Notes: a model not told the origin generated them from the letters alone. Positions 17,929 to 28,099 are shown, counted from the first letter of the stretch. The stretch is DNA of 64,000 nt from JASSUD01 sp031963405 (GCA_031963405.1 JASSUJ010000001.1:1178001-1242000), one strand, 5' to 3'. Made by a program: numbers and translations.

Positions 17929-18627
17929 ATGAATAACGTTGATCCAAATGAAATTGAGAAATTTAACGCACTCGCCCATCACTGGTGGGACCCTAATGGA
18001 GGATTAAAAACCCTGCATGAACTCAATCCACTCAGGCTAAATTGGATTAATAACCATGCCAAACTAGCCAATAAGCGAGTGCTAGACGTTGGGTGTGGCG
18101 GAGGTATCCTTTCAGAATCAATGGCTGCTTGCGGGGCACACGTTAAAGGCATTGACCTATCGGTAAAAGCATTAGCTGCCGCCGAGCTGCATAGCCTTGA
18201 AAGCGGCCTTTCAGTGGATTATGAAGCCATTTCTGCACAAGACCTGGCTGCAAGGGAAGCCAATAGCTTTGACGTTGTCACGTGCATGGAAATGCTTGAG
18301 CATGTGCCAGAGCCAGCGGCTATGGTGGCTGCCTGTGCAGCGCTGGTAAAGCCAGGCGGATGGGTGTTTTTTTCTACCCTCAGTCGCAATCTAAAAGCTT
18401 ATCTACTCGCCGTGATTGGCGCCGAATACATCACCGGCATGCTACCGCGTGGCACGCACGACTATGCACGCTTTATTCTCCCGGCTGAATTAGCTGAATT
18501 TGCCCGTGCCGCCCATCTTTCTGCGCATGCTTTTAAAGGTATTAGCTACCATCCATTGGGCAAATACTTCGCCTTGTCAGACGATACGAGCGTTAACTAT
18601 ATGCTGGCCTGTGTACGGGAAACTTAA
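17929..18627 (+). CDS. ubiG: Ubiquinone biosynthesis O-methyltransferase
   Basis: SAM-dependent enzyme for both O-methylations in ubiquinone synthesis. The 232-residue product starts MNNVDPNEIEKFNALAHHWWD, the typical UbiG opening. SAM motif I is VLDVGCGGGILSE (about residues 48-60), and CMEMLEHVPEP follows. It is at the usual length and lies between ompA and gph, the order common in Burkholderiaceae. Confidence 0.96.
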   Translation: MNNVDPNEIEKFNALAHHWWDPNGGLKTLHELNPLRLNWINNHAKLANKRVLDVGCGGGILSESMAACGAHVKGIDLSVKALAAAELHSLESGLSVDYEAISAQDLAAREANSFDVVTCMEMLEHVPEPAAMVAACAALVKPGGWVFFSTLSRNLKAYLLAVIGAEYITGMLPRGTHDYARFILPAELAEFARAAHLSAHAFKGISYHPLGKYFALSDDTSVNYMLACVRET

Positions 18628-18795
18628 GAGAAAAATTGCAGTGCATTAGCCTAATGCAAAAAATAGCGCATCAGAATGAAGCAAAGTTTTTTGCTAACTG
18701 CTACTTTGACTTTGACATCACAAGCCTTCTCTTTTTAAAAACCGCTCATTAATCCTAAGCATTGAAAGTTGATAATCAGTTCTGCACCTAAGCAA

Positions 18796-19518
18796 ATGAT
18801 GAAAAACGTCCCAGAATCTTCCCTATCTGCAGCACTCAATCCTATTCAGGCCATCCTTTTTGACCTAGATGGCACACTTGCCGATACCGCGCCAGATTTA
18901 GCTGCCGTAACCAACAAAATGCTTAGCGTACGTAATTTGCCAAGCCTGCCGTTAGCAACTTTACGTCCCCTTGCCTCCGCGGGCGTAGCTGGGTTGATGG
19001 GAGAAGCTTTTGGCATCAATGCTCAACATCAAGACTTTGCAGCACTGCGTGAAGAGTTTTTAGCCTGCTACGCAACTGACCTCTGCATTCATACAAAACT
19101 CTTTCCAGGCATCGAGGTCATGCTGACTGACATATCAGTCAATCGCATACGTTGGGGCATTGTGACCAATAAGATTGCTAAATTCGCCGAGCCACTCACC
19201 GCCCAGTTAGGCTTGCAGCAGCACGCACTTTGCTTAGTGAGCGGCGACACCACCCCCCACGCTAAGCCACACCCAGCCCCTCTTCTACACGCAGCCGCTC
19301 AACTTAAGGTCGCCCCAGCGCAAGTTATTTATGTAGGCGATGACCAGCGTGATGTGCAAGCTGGCCAAGCGGCTGGCATGCTCACTATCGCTGCTGCTTA
19401 TGGTTATTGCGGCAAAGATCAGCCACCTGAAGCATGGAACGCCGACTATATCGTTTACTCCACAGCACAGCTGCATGCCTTGCTACGGAATTTAATGGGA
19501 ACAGAGCCTCAAGGATAG
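18796..19518 (+). CDS. gph: Phosphoglycolate phosphatase
   Basis: HAD-superfamily hydrolase that removes 2-phosphoglycolate. HAD motif I is FDLDGTLADTAPD, motif II is in GIVTNK, and motif IV is YVGDDQRDVQAG. The frame is open back to a TTG at 18769; I prefer the ATG at 18796 because it leaves about 16 residues before motif I, but no strong Shine-Dalgarno decides the matter. About 240 residues, normal for Gph. ubiG-gph form an operon-like pair with a 141-168 bp gap depending on the start. Confidence 0.9.
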   Translation: MMKNVPESSLSAALNPIQAILFDLDGTLADTAPDLAAVTNKMLSVRNLPSLPLATLRPLASAGVAGLMGEAFGINAQHQDFAALREEFLACYATDLCIHTKLFPGIEVMLTDISVNRIRWGIVTNKIAKFAEPLTAQLGLQQHALCLVSGDTTPHAKPHPAPLLHAAAQLKVAPAQVIYVGDDQRDVQAGQAAGMLTIAAAYGYCGKDQPPEAWNADYIVYSTAQLHALLRNLMGTEPQG

Positions 19519-19981
19519 AAAAGAGTCGATAAGATAGCCTCGATTAAAAGGTTATTAACTCGATAGGAAGGCAGAGGCAGGATGACTATCTCTGCTCTAC
19601 CCTTCCAAAATACAAAGCGTCAACCTCGCACAACATTGATCTTTGCGCTCATCTACAGCCACTCTACCGCACCAGGCTAACTCGTAATTGGGGTGACGAA
19701 GAAACCCCAACACAATCGCCCTCAGCCATCACCTTAATTACTACCGCAACCTACGCGGACGCTGTGCACAATCAAAAACGCAAACCCTAGCCTTTCAGCT
19801 AATTGGCACCTAGGCTCCAACTATTGCCTAATGAGCTTATTAAACGGCAGCCAAACTTCTTGCCTCATCGGGGCCTATCTCCTTTAGTCCCATTCTAAAA
19901 AGCTGCTTGCCACCGCTTTTTAAAATCGCGTTTGGCTGAAAACCTCTACCCCAGTTCGCTAAAAAATTGGCTGATCTTGCT
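19519..19981. other. Gene-free stretch gph / rpn
   Basis: No convincing gene. An imperfect hairpin, GGAAGGCAGAG… / …CTCTGCTCTACCCTTCC, lies at about 19566-19607. The rest looks like anonymous, possibly decayed sequence. The rpn-type gene that follows lacks a recognisable promoter. Confidence 0.5.
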
Positions 19982-20893
19982 ATGGCGATGATTCATCACA
20001 TCCACGACAAATTTTTTAGACGCTCGCTTAAAGAAAAACGCATTGCCGTAGATTTTTTGCACGCACATTTGCCACCCGAGCTCTATCAACGTCTGGATAC
20101 TGAAACCCTAACGCTGACTGATAAAAGTTTGGTGTTGCCTCAGTTGCGGGAAATTCATTGTGATATTGTCTACAAGTGCCAGATCGATCAGCAGGACGGC
20201 TATGTGTTTTTTTTGATAGAGCATCAGTCTAGCGCCGATGAACTGATGGCCTTTCGTAAGCTGCAATATACGGTGGGCTTAATGGATGAACATATACGCG
20301 CAGGACATGCCCAGCTGCCGCTAATCTTGCCGATCTGCCTTTACCACGGCACCCAGTCGCCTTACCCGTATAGCACCGATATTTATAATGAATTTAGTAA
20401 CCCAATCTTGGCACGCGAACTGGTTTTTAAGCCGTTTCATTTGATTGATCTCACCACATTATCTGAAGAGACAATTGAAAAGCATGGCTTGGCAGCGCTC
20501 ATGGAAATACTTTTTAAGCACTATCGAGCCAAGGATTTTGCGCATAAAATTAAGCAAATTGCGCACAGTGGTTTACTTGCCCATATTATTCGCGAAATAG
20601 GCCAGCCCTATTTCAAGGAAGCATTAACCTATATGTATCATAGTAGCGGGGATGAACGCTCACCTTCAGTTTCGTCAGTGACAGAGATGCTGATTGAAGC
20701 TTTACCGAATGAAAGAGAGGTTATTATGACGTTTGCGGAACAATTAAAGCAGGCAGGCCAGCAAGAAGGACGGCAAGAAAGCAAGATTGAGATTGCTAAA
20801 AAAATGCTAGCCGTAGGAGCTGAGTTGGCTTTTATTAAAGAAGTGACTGAACTGTCTGCTGAAGAGATTACGGCATTAATCCAAAAGCATTAA
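19982..20893 (+). CDS. Rpn family recombination-promoting nuclease / putative transposase
   Basis: PD-(D/E)XK-fold protein of the Rpn/YhgA family (PF04754). In E. coli these act as Ca-dependent endonucleases that raise RecA-independent recombination and behave as mobile or toxic genes. The N-terminal HDKFFRRSL matches the family opening. The catalytic strand is visible as HCDIVYK followed by FFLIEHQSS (D…ExQ), and ILPICLYHG is a typical family segment. The C-terminal tail has QAGQQEGRQES and a helical region that in this family is often variable. I start at the ATG at 19982; ATG 19988 and TTG 19967 are alternatives. It is solitary, next to a terminator and a palindromic repeat. Confidence 0.88.
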   Translation: MAMIHHIHDKFFRRSLKEKRIAVDFLHAHLPPELYQRLDTETLTLTDKSLVLPQLREIHCDIVYKCQIDQQDGYVFFLIEHQSSADELMAFRKLQYTVGLMDEHIRAGHAQLPLILPICLYHGTQSPYPYSTDIYNEFSNPILARELVFKPFHLIDLTTLSEETIEKHGLAALMEILFKHYRAKDFAHKIKQIAHSGLLAHIIREIGQPYFKEALTYMYHSSGDERSPSVSSVTEMLIEALPNEREVIMTFAEQLKQAGQQEGRQESKIEIAKKMLAVGAELAFIKEVTELSAEEITALIQKH

Positions 20894-20960
20894 GCGCTGT
20901 TTTGCTTCTGTGCAATAGTCGGCTTTAGGCGACTTAGGATGAAGTAAAGAGAAAGAGCCA

Positions 20961-20990
20961 AAGCCGCATTTGCTTAAATGCGGCTTTTTG
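20961..20990 (+). terminator. Rho-independent terminator after rpn
   Basis: Stem AAGCCGCATTT / AAATGCGGCTT with a 4-nt loop and a run of T. It is 68 bp past the rpn stop codon. Confidence 0.9.
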
Positions 20991-21041
20991 TCGTTGACTG
21001 GTTTTGTTCAATGTGCAGAAGTGGGGGCGGCTACCAAGCCC

Positions 21042-21229
21042 GTAAGAACCTGTCTACGATCTTTTTAAAAAGTCATCAGCGTAGTTGTTAAAACCCAGAA
21101 GATTGCATTTGGGTAAAACCAGGCAGAAACCAGAACGCACATAAACAACCATGAGAATTCCAGCACTAGCTAGGATTTGAGAAAACCCCGAATCACGACC
21201 TCTTAGGGAGAGCGTAGGCAAGCTCTTAG
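21042..21229. repeat. Palindromic repeat, GAACCTGTCTAC arm type
   Basis: The left end reads GTAAGAACCTGTCTACGATC. The reverse complement of the right end reads CTAAGAGCTTGCCTACGCTC. The interior does not show the GTAC core clearly. It lies between the rpn terminator and the convergent oprM stop. Confidence 0.5.
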
Positions 21230-21270
21230 AAGATTGCTGTTAAGAGCCCCCCTCATCTCACCCATTTTTA

Positions 21271-22743
21271 TCAAGCTGAAGCCTTTTTGCGGCTCACAGG
21301 TGCATCAGCCGGTCTTGGCTCAGTACCAGTTTGCTCAAGCCAACCACCGCCCAGATATTGATATAAGCCAACTAGATTGGTTAAGCGTGCTAGGCGTGTT
21401 GTTGTTACTTGCTGTTGCGCCGTATATAAATCAGTTTGTGCAGTTAATACATTGAGATAGCTATCAATTCCATTTTTATAACGCAGTTTTGATAGCTCGA
21501 GGCGGCGCTGAGTCGAGCTTGCATAACGCTCAAGGGCAGTCAGCTGCTCATCATAAGTGCCACGTGCCGCTAAGGCATCAGCCACCTCACGAAAAGCTGT
21601 TTGGATCACTTTTTCATATTGAGCGATCGCGATATTTTTTTGCACATGGGCTAAATCGAGGTTAGCGCGATTGGCACCACCATTAAAAATAGGCAATGTA
21701 ATTTTCGGAAGAAAACTCCAAGATGCGCTGCCCTCCCTGAATAAGCCGTTTAAATCTCGGCTGGCTGAACCAAACTGCCCGGTTAGCGAGATACTTGGGA
21801 AAAAGGCAGCACGTGCCGCACCAATATTGGCATTCGCTGCGCGCAGTTTTTCTTCAGCGCCAAGAATATCGGGGCGACGCATTAGCAATTCAGAGGGCAT
21901 GCCTTCCTGAATATCGACCAAAATTTGCTGACTGTTTAACGGCAGTGGAGCCGGCAGATCAGCGGGTACCGCCTCGCCAATCAGCACCCCCAACGCATTG
22001 TCAGCTTGGGCACGCAAGCGTAATTGGCTTTGATAATTTGCCCGCGCTTGTTGAATCGTACCTTCTGCTGCCTGCATATCAAGCTCCGAGCCAATCCCAG
22101 CTTTTACTTGTATTTTGGCAATCTCATAGAACTGCTGTGCCGCTTTAAGCGAAGCGCGTGTCACTTCAAGTTGTTCATCGCAAGCGCGCCTCGTTAAGTA
22201 TTGCATTGCCACTTGCGAAACCAGCGCAATCTCCGCTGCCTTACGGGCTTGCGCACTCGCTAAATATTCGGATAGTGCTTTATCTTTCAAGCTACGCACT
22301 TTGCCGAAGAAATCTAACTCCCAATCCGCAGCAGCACCAGCTGTGTACTGGCTTTCCACTATCGGACGGTTGAAAAAACTTAATTCTGCAGGTGTGCGGC
22401 TACGATTCAAGTTACCTACCGCATTTAGTTTCGGCGCTAGATTAGCGCGCTGAATTTGATATTGAGCACGCACTTGCTCAAGGTTTAACGCAGCGATGCG
22501 TAAATCCCGATTGTTGTGCAATGCTATGCCGATAAGCGCTCGTAAACCTGGATCGCCAAAAAATTGGCGCCAGCCAATGGCAGCCGCTGGGATAGAAAGC
22601 TTATCAGTGCGTAAAGTTTGATAAGCCACACCAGTTGGGTAAGTATCAGCAAGCGGCGCGACTGGCCGTTCGTAGCGCGGGCTAAGCGTGCAAGCAGACA
22701 CAAGCGCTGTGAGCAGCGCAGTCGGAAGAAAAGCTTTACGCAT
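21271..22743 (-). CDS. oprM: RND efflux outer-membrane lipoprotein (OprM/NodT family)
   Basis: Outer-membrane exit duct of the tripartite pump. The chosen ATG at 22743 gives MRKAFLPTALLTALVSAC, a lipoprotein signal with the lipobox Cys near residue 18, preceded by AAAGGAC. About 490 residues, with two tandem OEP repeats; YLTRRACDEQLEVTRASL and LAARGTYDEQLTALERYA mark the repeated helical parts. The start codon overlaps the end of acrB by 8 bp, so translation is probably coupled. The frame is open 10 codons further up but that form lacks an N-terminal signal. Confidence 0.93.
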   Translation of the reverse strand: MRKAFLPTALLTALVSACTLSPRYERPVAPLADTYPTGVAYQTLRTDKLSIPAAAIGWRQFFGDPGLRALIGIALHNNRDLRIAALNLEQVRAQYQIQRANLAPKLNAVGNLNRSRTPAELSFFNRPIVESQYTAGAAADWELDFFGKVRSLKDKALSEYLASAQARKAAEIALVSQVAMQYLTRRACDEQLEVTRASLKAAQQFYEIAKIQVKAGIGSELDMQAAEGTIQQARANYQSQLRLRAQADNALGVLIGEAVPADLPAPLPLNSQQILVDIQEGMPSELLMRRPDILGAEEKLRAANANIGAARAAFFPSISLTGQFGSASRDLNGLFREGSASWSFLPKITLPIFNGGANRANLDLAHVQKNIAIAQYEKVIQTAFREVADALAARGTYDEQLTALERYASSTQRRLELSKLRYKNGIDSYLNVLTAQTDLYTAQQQVTTTRLARLTNLVGLYQYLGGGWLEQTGTEPRPADAPVSRKKASA

Positions 22744-25700
22744 GATCAGAATGTCCTTTGTGATCGGCAACACCCGTCACTTTTTCTACCTCGGAAGATG
22801 GCTCAGACTCAATCGCATCTGGTGTAGTACCAGCAGATGACTCACCACGACTGAATTTGTCACGAATCACCACGAAAAACAGAGGAATAATAAAGATAGC
22901 CAGGAAAGTCGCGGTTAACATACCGCCAACTACTCCCGTACCAATCGCATGCTGACTCCCGGCCCCAGCTCCGCTACTTAGCACTAGCGGAAGCACGCCC
23001 AGGATAAAGGCCATAGAAGTCATCAAGATCGGGCGTAGACGTAAACGAGCGGCTTCAAGCGCAGCTTCTGTCGCCGTCTTGCCTTGTGCCTGCAAGTGCT
23101 TGGCAAATTCAACAATCAAAATAGCGTTCTTCGCAGCTAAGCCTACCGTTGTCAACAGCCCTACCTGAAAATAGACATCATTGGATAAGCCGCGTAACGC
23201 AGTGGCCAGCAGCGCACCAATGATCCCAAGTGGCACCACCAAAATAACCGCAAACGGAATCGACCAGCTTTCATATAACGCTGCCAAACTCAAAAATACG
23301 ACCAAAATGGAAATCGCATAGAGTAGTGGCGCTTGCGAGCCAGAAAGCATTTCTTGCAGCGATACTCCAGTCCACTCATAGCCAATCCCGGCTGGTAATT
23401 GGCCAGCCAAATTCTGCATTTCCTTAATCGCATCACCCGTACTTTTTCCAGGTGCTGCCATGCCCTGTATTTGCACTGACGGCACACCGTTATAGCGCTC
23501 GAGCTTAGGCGAACCAGAAGTCCATTTGGTTTTGACAAAGGCTGAAAACGGCACCATCTCGCCTTGTGTATTACGGACATACCAACGACTAATGTCTTCC
23601 GGATTCATCCGATACGGTGCATCCCCTTGCAATAACACTTTCTTAATTCGGTTATCGCGATCAAGAAAATTATTCACATAGGAAGATGCCCACGCCAGCG
23701 AAAAGGTTTGATCAATCTCAGTCAGCGATACCCCTAAAATACTCGCCTTCTCACGATCAACCTCAACATAAAACTGTGGCGTGTCTTCTAATCCATTCGG
23801 ATGAACTTGAAAGAGCAATGGACTTTGCGCTGCCATGCCCAATAACTGATTGCGCGCTTGCATCAGGGCTTCGTGGCCAAGCCCTGCACGATCTTGCAAT
23901 TTCATATCAAAGCCACCAGCTATCCCTAACTCCATAATGGCTGGAGGATTAATTGGGAATGCCACTGCATCTTTAATTTGTGCAAAGCGCATATAAGAGC
24001 GCTGCAATAGTGCCTGCGCTTTCAATTCAGGCGCCTGCCGCTGCTTCCAGTCTTTCAGCTTGACAAAAGCAAGACCCGTATTTTGACCACTGCCGGCAAA
24101 ACTAAAGCCACTAATGGCAAATACCGATTCCACCATTTTGCCTTCAGTATCCAGGTAATAATCGGTAATTTCGTTGAGTACTTTTTGCGTGCGGGGTTGC
24201 GTCGAACCAGGCGGCGTTTGTACGAGCACAAATAGAATGCCCTGATCTTCTTCTGGTAGAAAGGAAGTGGGCAGTTTGACAAATAACCAAGCTGCTAACG
24301 CAATGATGACTGCGTAGACGACAAACCAACGCTTAGGGTGCGCAAGCACGCCCTTGACGCCTGCTTGATACTTATCCCGGCTACGGTCAAACGAGCGATT
24401 GAACCAACCAAAAAACCCTTTTTTCTCTGCATGATGCCCTTTCGGGATAGGTTTAAGCAGTGTCACGCATAAAGCAGGCGTCAAAATAAGGGCGACCAAT
24501 ACCGATAACACCATCGCCGACACAATAGTCAGAGAGAATTGCCGATAAATCGCCCCTACCGAGCCGCCAGAAAATGCCATCGGCACAAACACAGCCGACA
24601 ACACAAGCGCGACGCCAATCAATGCGCCAGTAATCTGGTCCATGGCTTTGCGCGTGGCCTCACGTGGTGAAAGCCCTTCTTCCGCCATCACCCGTTCAAC
24701 GTTTTCGACCACCACAATGGCATCGTCAACCAGCAAACCAATGGCCAACACTAAACCAAACATCGACAAAGTATTGATCGAAAAACCGGTTGCCGCCATC
24801 ACCGCAAAAGTCCCCAATAACACCACGGGGACAGCAATCGTTGGAATTAATGTTGCGCGCAGATTTTGCAAAAACAACAACATGACCAAGAAAACCAGGG
24901 CGATACCCTCCAAGAGGGTCTTGATCACTTCATGAATGGAAAGTTTGACAAAGGGCGTAATGTCGTACGGATATTTAACGACCAAGCCAGCTGGGAAATA
25001 TTTGGATAGTTCATCAATGCGTGCACGGATTAGTTTGGCCGTTTGCAGCGCATTCGCACCGGTGGCGAGCTTAATCCCGAAGCCTACTGTCGGGGCGCGA
25101 TTGTAGCGACTATCAAAACTATAATCTTCACCACCCAACTCAATACGCGCGACATCAGCTAAGCGCACCCTGGACCCATCTCGGTTTGCCCTGAGCACAA
25201 TATTGGCAAACTGTGCAGGCGTATTGAGCAAGGTTGACTCAATAATGGAAGCAGTTAGCTGTTGGCCTTCTACAGCAGGCGTGCCGCCTAATTGGCCAGC
25301 TGCAATTTGTACGTTCTGTGCGCTTAAAGCATTTTTAACATCTACTGGTGTCAGGTTATAGCTTGTCAGCTTATCCGGGTTAAGCCAAATCCGCATCGCA
25401 TATTGCGAGCCAAAAAGCGAAACCGTGCCAACGCCATCTACGCGGCTAATCGTATCTTTAACGTTTGACGCGACATAGTTTGCCAGGTCATATTTGTTCA
25501 TCTTGCCATCAGATGACACAAAAGCCAGCACCATCAAAAAGCTACCGCTTGATTTAGTAACTCTTATCCCTTGCTGCTGTACGACTGCGGGTAGCAGCGG
25601 AATGGCCCCTTGCAGTTTATTCTGTACCTGCACTTGTGCAACGTCAGGGTTCGTACCGGCCATAAAGGTCAACGTGATCTCAGCGCCACCTGCGCCATCA

Positions 25701-25945
25701 CTATCCGAAGACATATACAACAGGTGATCCAAGCCATTCATCTGCTGCTCGATCACCTGCGTTACCGTATCTTCTAATGTCTTAGCCGAGGCACCTGGAT
25801 AGGACGCGCTAATTTGCACAGATGGTGGTGCAATCGTAGGGTACTGAGTAACTGGCAACGTACGTATTGCAAGGATGCCTGCTAGCATCAGAATGATAGC
25901 GATCACCCACGCGAAGATTGGGCGATCAATAAAAAATCTGACCAT
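22736..25945 (-). CDS. acrB: RND multidrug efflux transporter, HAE1 family
   Basis: Proton-driven inner-membrane pump subunit (AcrB/MexB/BpeB type). The 1069 residues start MVRFFIDRPIFAWVIAI, the invariant HAE1 opening. Twelve membrane segments are arranged 1+5 / 1+5 around two large periplasmic loops. The proton-relay pair is in LLVDDAIVVVENVERVM (two Asp), and the TM10 Lys is in GLAAKNAILIVEFAKH. The ATG at 25945 has AAAGGAGC upstream. It lies 244 bp downstream of the adaptor gene, an unusually long gap for such operons, with a perfect hairpin in it. Confidence 0.95.
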   Translation of the reverse strand: MVRFFIDRPIFAWVIAIILMLAGILAIRTLPVTQYPTIAPPSVQISASYPGASAKTLEDTVTQVIEQQMNGLDHLLYMSSDSDGAGGAEITLTFMAGTNPDVAQVQVQNKLQGAIPLLPAVVQQQGIRVTKSSGSFLMVLAFVSSDGKMNKYDLANYVASNVKDTISRVDGVGTVSLFGSQYAMRIWLNPDKLTSYNLTPVDVKNALSAQNVQIAAGQLGGTPAVEGQQLTASIIESTLLNTPAQFANIVLRANRDGSRVRLADVARIELGGEDYSFDSRYNRAPTVGFGIKLATGANALQTAKLIRARIDELSKYFPAGLVVKYPYDITPFVKLSIHEVIKTLLEGIALVFLVMLLFLQNLRATLIPTIAVPVVLLGTFAVMAATGFSINTLSMFGLVLAIGLLVDDAIVVVENVERVMAEEGLSPREATRKAMDQITGALIGVALVLSAVFVPMAFSGGSVGAIYRQFSLTIVSAMVLSVLVALILTPALCVTLLKPIPKGHHAEKKGFFGWFNRSFDRSRDKYQAGVKGVLAHPKRWFVVYAVIIALAAWLFVKLPTSFLPEEDQGILFVLVQTPPGSTQPRTQKVLNEITDYYLDTEGKMVESVFAISGFSFAGSGQNTGLAFVKLKDWKQRQAPELKAQALLQRSYMRFAQIKDAVAFPINPPAIMELGIAGGFDMKLQDRAGLGHEALMQARNQLLGMAAQSPLLFQVHPNGLEDTPQFYVEVDREKASILGVSLTEIDQTFSLAWASSYVNNFLDRDNRIKKVLLQGDAPYRMNPEDISRWYVRNTQGEMVPFSAFVKTKWTSGSPKLERYNGVPSVQIQGMAAPGKSTGDAIKEMQNLAGQLPAGIGYEWTGVSLQEMLSGSQAPLLYAISILVVFLSLAALYESWSIPFAVILVVPLGIIGALLATALRGLSNDVYFQVGLLTTVGLAAKNAILIVEFAKHLQAQGKTATEAALEAARLRLRPILMTSMAFILGVLPLVLSSGAGAGSQHAIGTGVVGGMLTATFLAIFIIPLFFVVIRDKFSRGESSAGTTPDAIESEPSSEVEKVTGVADHKGHSDHA

Positions 25946-25986
25946 AAAAAACAGCTCCTTTGCTGTCTTGCTGCGTTAAATAATAG

Positions 25987-26017
25987 ATGGAGCAAAGCTT
26001 TTTACGCTTTGCTCCAT
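25987..26017 (-). other. Perfect intercistronic hairpin between acrA and acrB
   Basis: Arms ATGGAGCAAAGC and GCTTTGCTCCAT (12 bp, perfect) with a 7-nt loop. No T-tract follows on the minus strand, so it is not a classical terminator. It could be an RNA processing or stabilising element, or a partial attenuator. Confidence 0.6.
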
Positions 26018-26189
26018 GACTAATCTGATGCAATAAAAATAACCGTGTGGTTCAGTTGGCTCAGTAGCTATTCAGCGAGGCTGCCAAGCATGCGTTACAA
26101 GTCACACGCCATCAATACACTCCCGACTAGCCCCAAGAACAACCACGTAGATCGCTTACAACCCACTGGCCACGCCATAAAAACTGCCG

Positions 26190-27389
26190 TTATGCTTTAG
26201 CAGAGGATGCCTTAACAGGCATGCTCGCCTTTTTAACAGTTGCTGCGGGTTTATCCTCAAGGGCGACGGACGTTGGATTAACAGTCATCCCAGGTTTTAC
26301 CTTTTGCAGGCCTTGCACAATCACTTTATCCCCAGCTTGCAAACCACTAGAGACGACCCATTTGTCTTCAAAAGTTCGTAGCGTCACGAGCGTGCGCGGC
26401 GTGACTTTATTTTCTGCGTCAACAATTAATGCGGTGGGTTGCCCTTTTGCATCATGCGTCACACCAATTTGCGGCACTGTCAACGCATGACTTATCCCTT
26501 TTTCTACACGAGCACGTACAAACATACCTGGCAATAATTCCTGCTTCGGATTAGGAAAGAGTGCGCGCAAGCCAATTGTTCCTGTACTCGGATCCACCGT
26601 AATGTCTGAAAATTGTAATTTACCTGGCAGTGAATAGGACGTGCCATCTTCTAGCACAAGGCTAACCTTCACCGCACTAGTCTGCGTTTTGCTTTGGCTT
26701 TGTGCTAATTCACGGTGCACGCGCAATAAATCCGTGCTGGCTTGCGCAACATCCACATAAATAGGATCAATTTTTTGTACGGTCGCAAGCAAGGTAGCCT
26801 GATTGGCCTGTACATAGGCGCCCTTGGTCACAAACGATTTACCAATGCGCCCAGTAATCGGCGACACAATGTTGGTGAAGCCAAGACTAATTTGTGCACT
26901 TTTGACCGCTGCCTTGCTTGCCGCCACTTCCGCCACTGCTTGAGCATGCGTGGCAACTGTATTGTCGTAATCTTGCTGGCTAATCGCATGCGCTTTAATG
27001 AGCTGTTTGTAACGGCCAATTTGGGCGGTGGTCGCAATCAGACTGGCTTGCGCTTTAGTCAAGGCAGCCCGCGCGCTATCCAGTTGTGCACGATAAATAG
27101 CAGGGTCAATTTTATAAAGCAGCTGCCCAGCCTTTACCTCACTACCTTCTTTGAATTCACGAGACTGCACAATGCCATCCACACGTGCTCGCACTTCGGC
27201 AACTAAATACGCCGACGTACGGCCTGGTAATTCAATCGCCACCGGCACAGCTTGCGGCTGCACAGCCACTATCCCAACTTCCGGAATTTGCGGTGGCGGC
27301 GCTGATGGTTTTTGTTTGCAAGCAGCCAATACACCCGTTGCGATTGAAACAGTAAAGACCCAACGTAAAAAAATCCAATCGATGCGCAT
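26190..27389 (-). CDS. acrA: RND efflux periplasmic adaptor (membrane fusion protein)
   Basis: Links the RND pump to the outer-membrane duct. The 399 residues have a lipoprotein signal with lipobox VLAAC (Cys about 24). The lipoyl half-motifs are VDGIVQSREFKEGSEVKAGQ and NIVSPITGRIGKS, on either side of an alpha-hairpin. The beta-barrel and membrane-proximal domains follow. AGAGG precedes the ATG. It is the first gene of the acrA-acrB-oprM unit. No divergent TetR-type repressor gene lies upstream, where many such operons have one. Confidence 0.93.
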   Translation of the reverse strand: MRIDWIFLRWVFTVSIATGVLAACKQKPSAPPPQIPEVGIVAVQPQAVPVAIELPGRTSAYLVAEVRARVDGIVQSREFKEGSEVKAGQLLYKIDPAIYRAQLDSARAALTKAQASLIATTAQIGRYKQLIKAHAISQQDYDNTVATHAQAVAEVAASKAAVKSAQISLGFTNIVSPITGRIGKSFVTKGAYVQANQATLLATVQKIDPIYVDVAQASTDLLRVHRELAQSQSKTQTSAVKVSLVLEDGTSYSLPGKLQFSDITVDPSTGTIGLRALFPNPKQELLPGMFVRARVEKGISHALTVPQIGVTHDAKGQPTALIVDAENKVTPRTLVTLRTFEDKWVVSSGLQAGDKVIVQGLQKVKPGMTVNPTSVALEDKPAATVKKASMPVKASSAKA

Positions 27390-27418
27390 AAAGCGGCCTC
27401 TTATTTTATCTATCGAAA

Positions 27419-27470
27419 GTTAGGGAAGGTCTGAATAAGTCAGGAGCAAAGAATGTAGACCTTCTCTAAC
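27419..27470. repeat. Short palindromic repeat upstream of acrA
   Basis: Arms GTTAGGGAAGGTCT and AGACCTTCTCTAAC pair with one mismatch. The interior AATAAGTCAGGAGCAAAGAATG matches the left core of longer copies, but the right core is missing, so it looks like a deletion form. Confidence 0.65.
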
Positions 27471-27630
27471 GGTTTCTGCCCAGCAGTGATTCATCAGCAA
27501 GCAACTTCCTAGTGTGAGCGTAAACAGGCTTTTATCAACACCTATCCAAACGAACTATTTTCCCTTTGCTTTCATTTACTATCATTTTCAAACAGCTTAT
27601 TGCGCCTAATATCTTTTTATTTTGTCTAGG

Positions 27631-27760
27631 CTAAGGAAGGCCTGCATAAGCCGGGGGCAAGCAATGCTTTGCTGCCATCGCGATTAATACCTAATGTAAA
27701 AAAGAAAGGCTGGCAGTTCGATATTCTGCCGTCCCCGCCTTATGCAGACCCTCTCTAAAT
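27631..27760. repeat. Palindromic repeat, CTGCATAAGC arm type
   Basis: The left end reads CTAAGGAAGGCCTGCATAAG. The reverse complement of the right end reads TTTAGAGAGGGTCTGCATAAG. The core GGGGGCAAGCAATGC resembles the GCAAGGAATGC core of other copies. The arms are shared with 45913-45976. Confidence 0.7.
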
Positions 27761-28099
27761 AAAACTCATTTCTATCAAGCCAGAAACCATAAATTATATT
27801 TTGGCAGCAAGCAATCTTTACAACAGCGTGACTTCGCTATCCTTAATGATTGCCTGGGTATTTTTCCATTTTATTTTCCGGCTGTTCCTACGACGTGCTC
27901 TCAGATTGTAACGACCACCGCTTGATGGATGCTCAGTAGATTTGCGCACGCACCCTAAGAAAACGCTGAATAAAGCAAAAGAACATTATGCCTGCGGACC
28001 ATGGTTTCTTGTCACTCAAGCTTACTAACTGGGCCAACGTGCCTGGCTTATATAGTTTATTTGCGCGCACCATAGCTCAGTGCTTTGAGCATATCTTAG

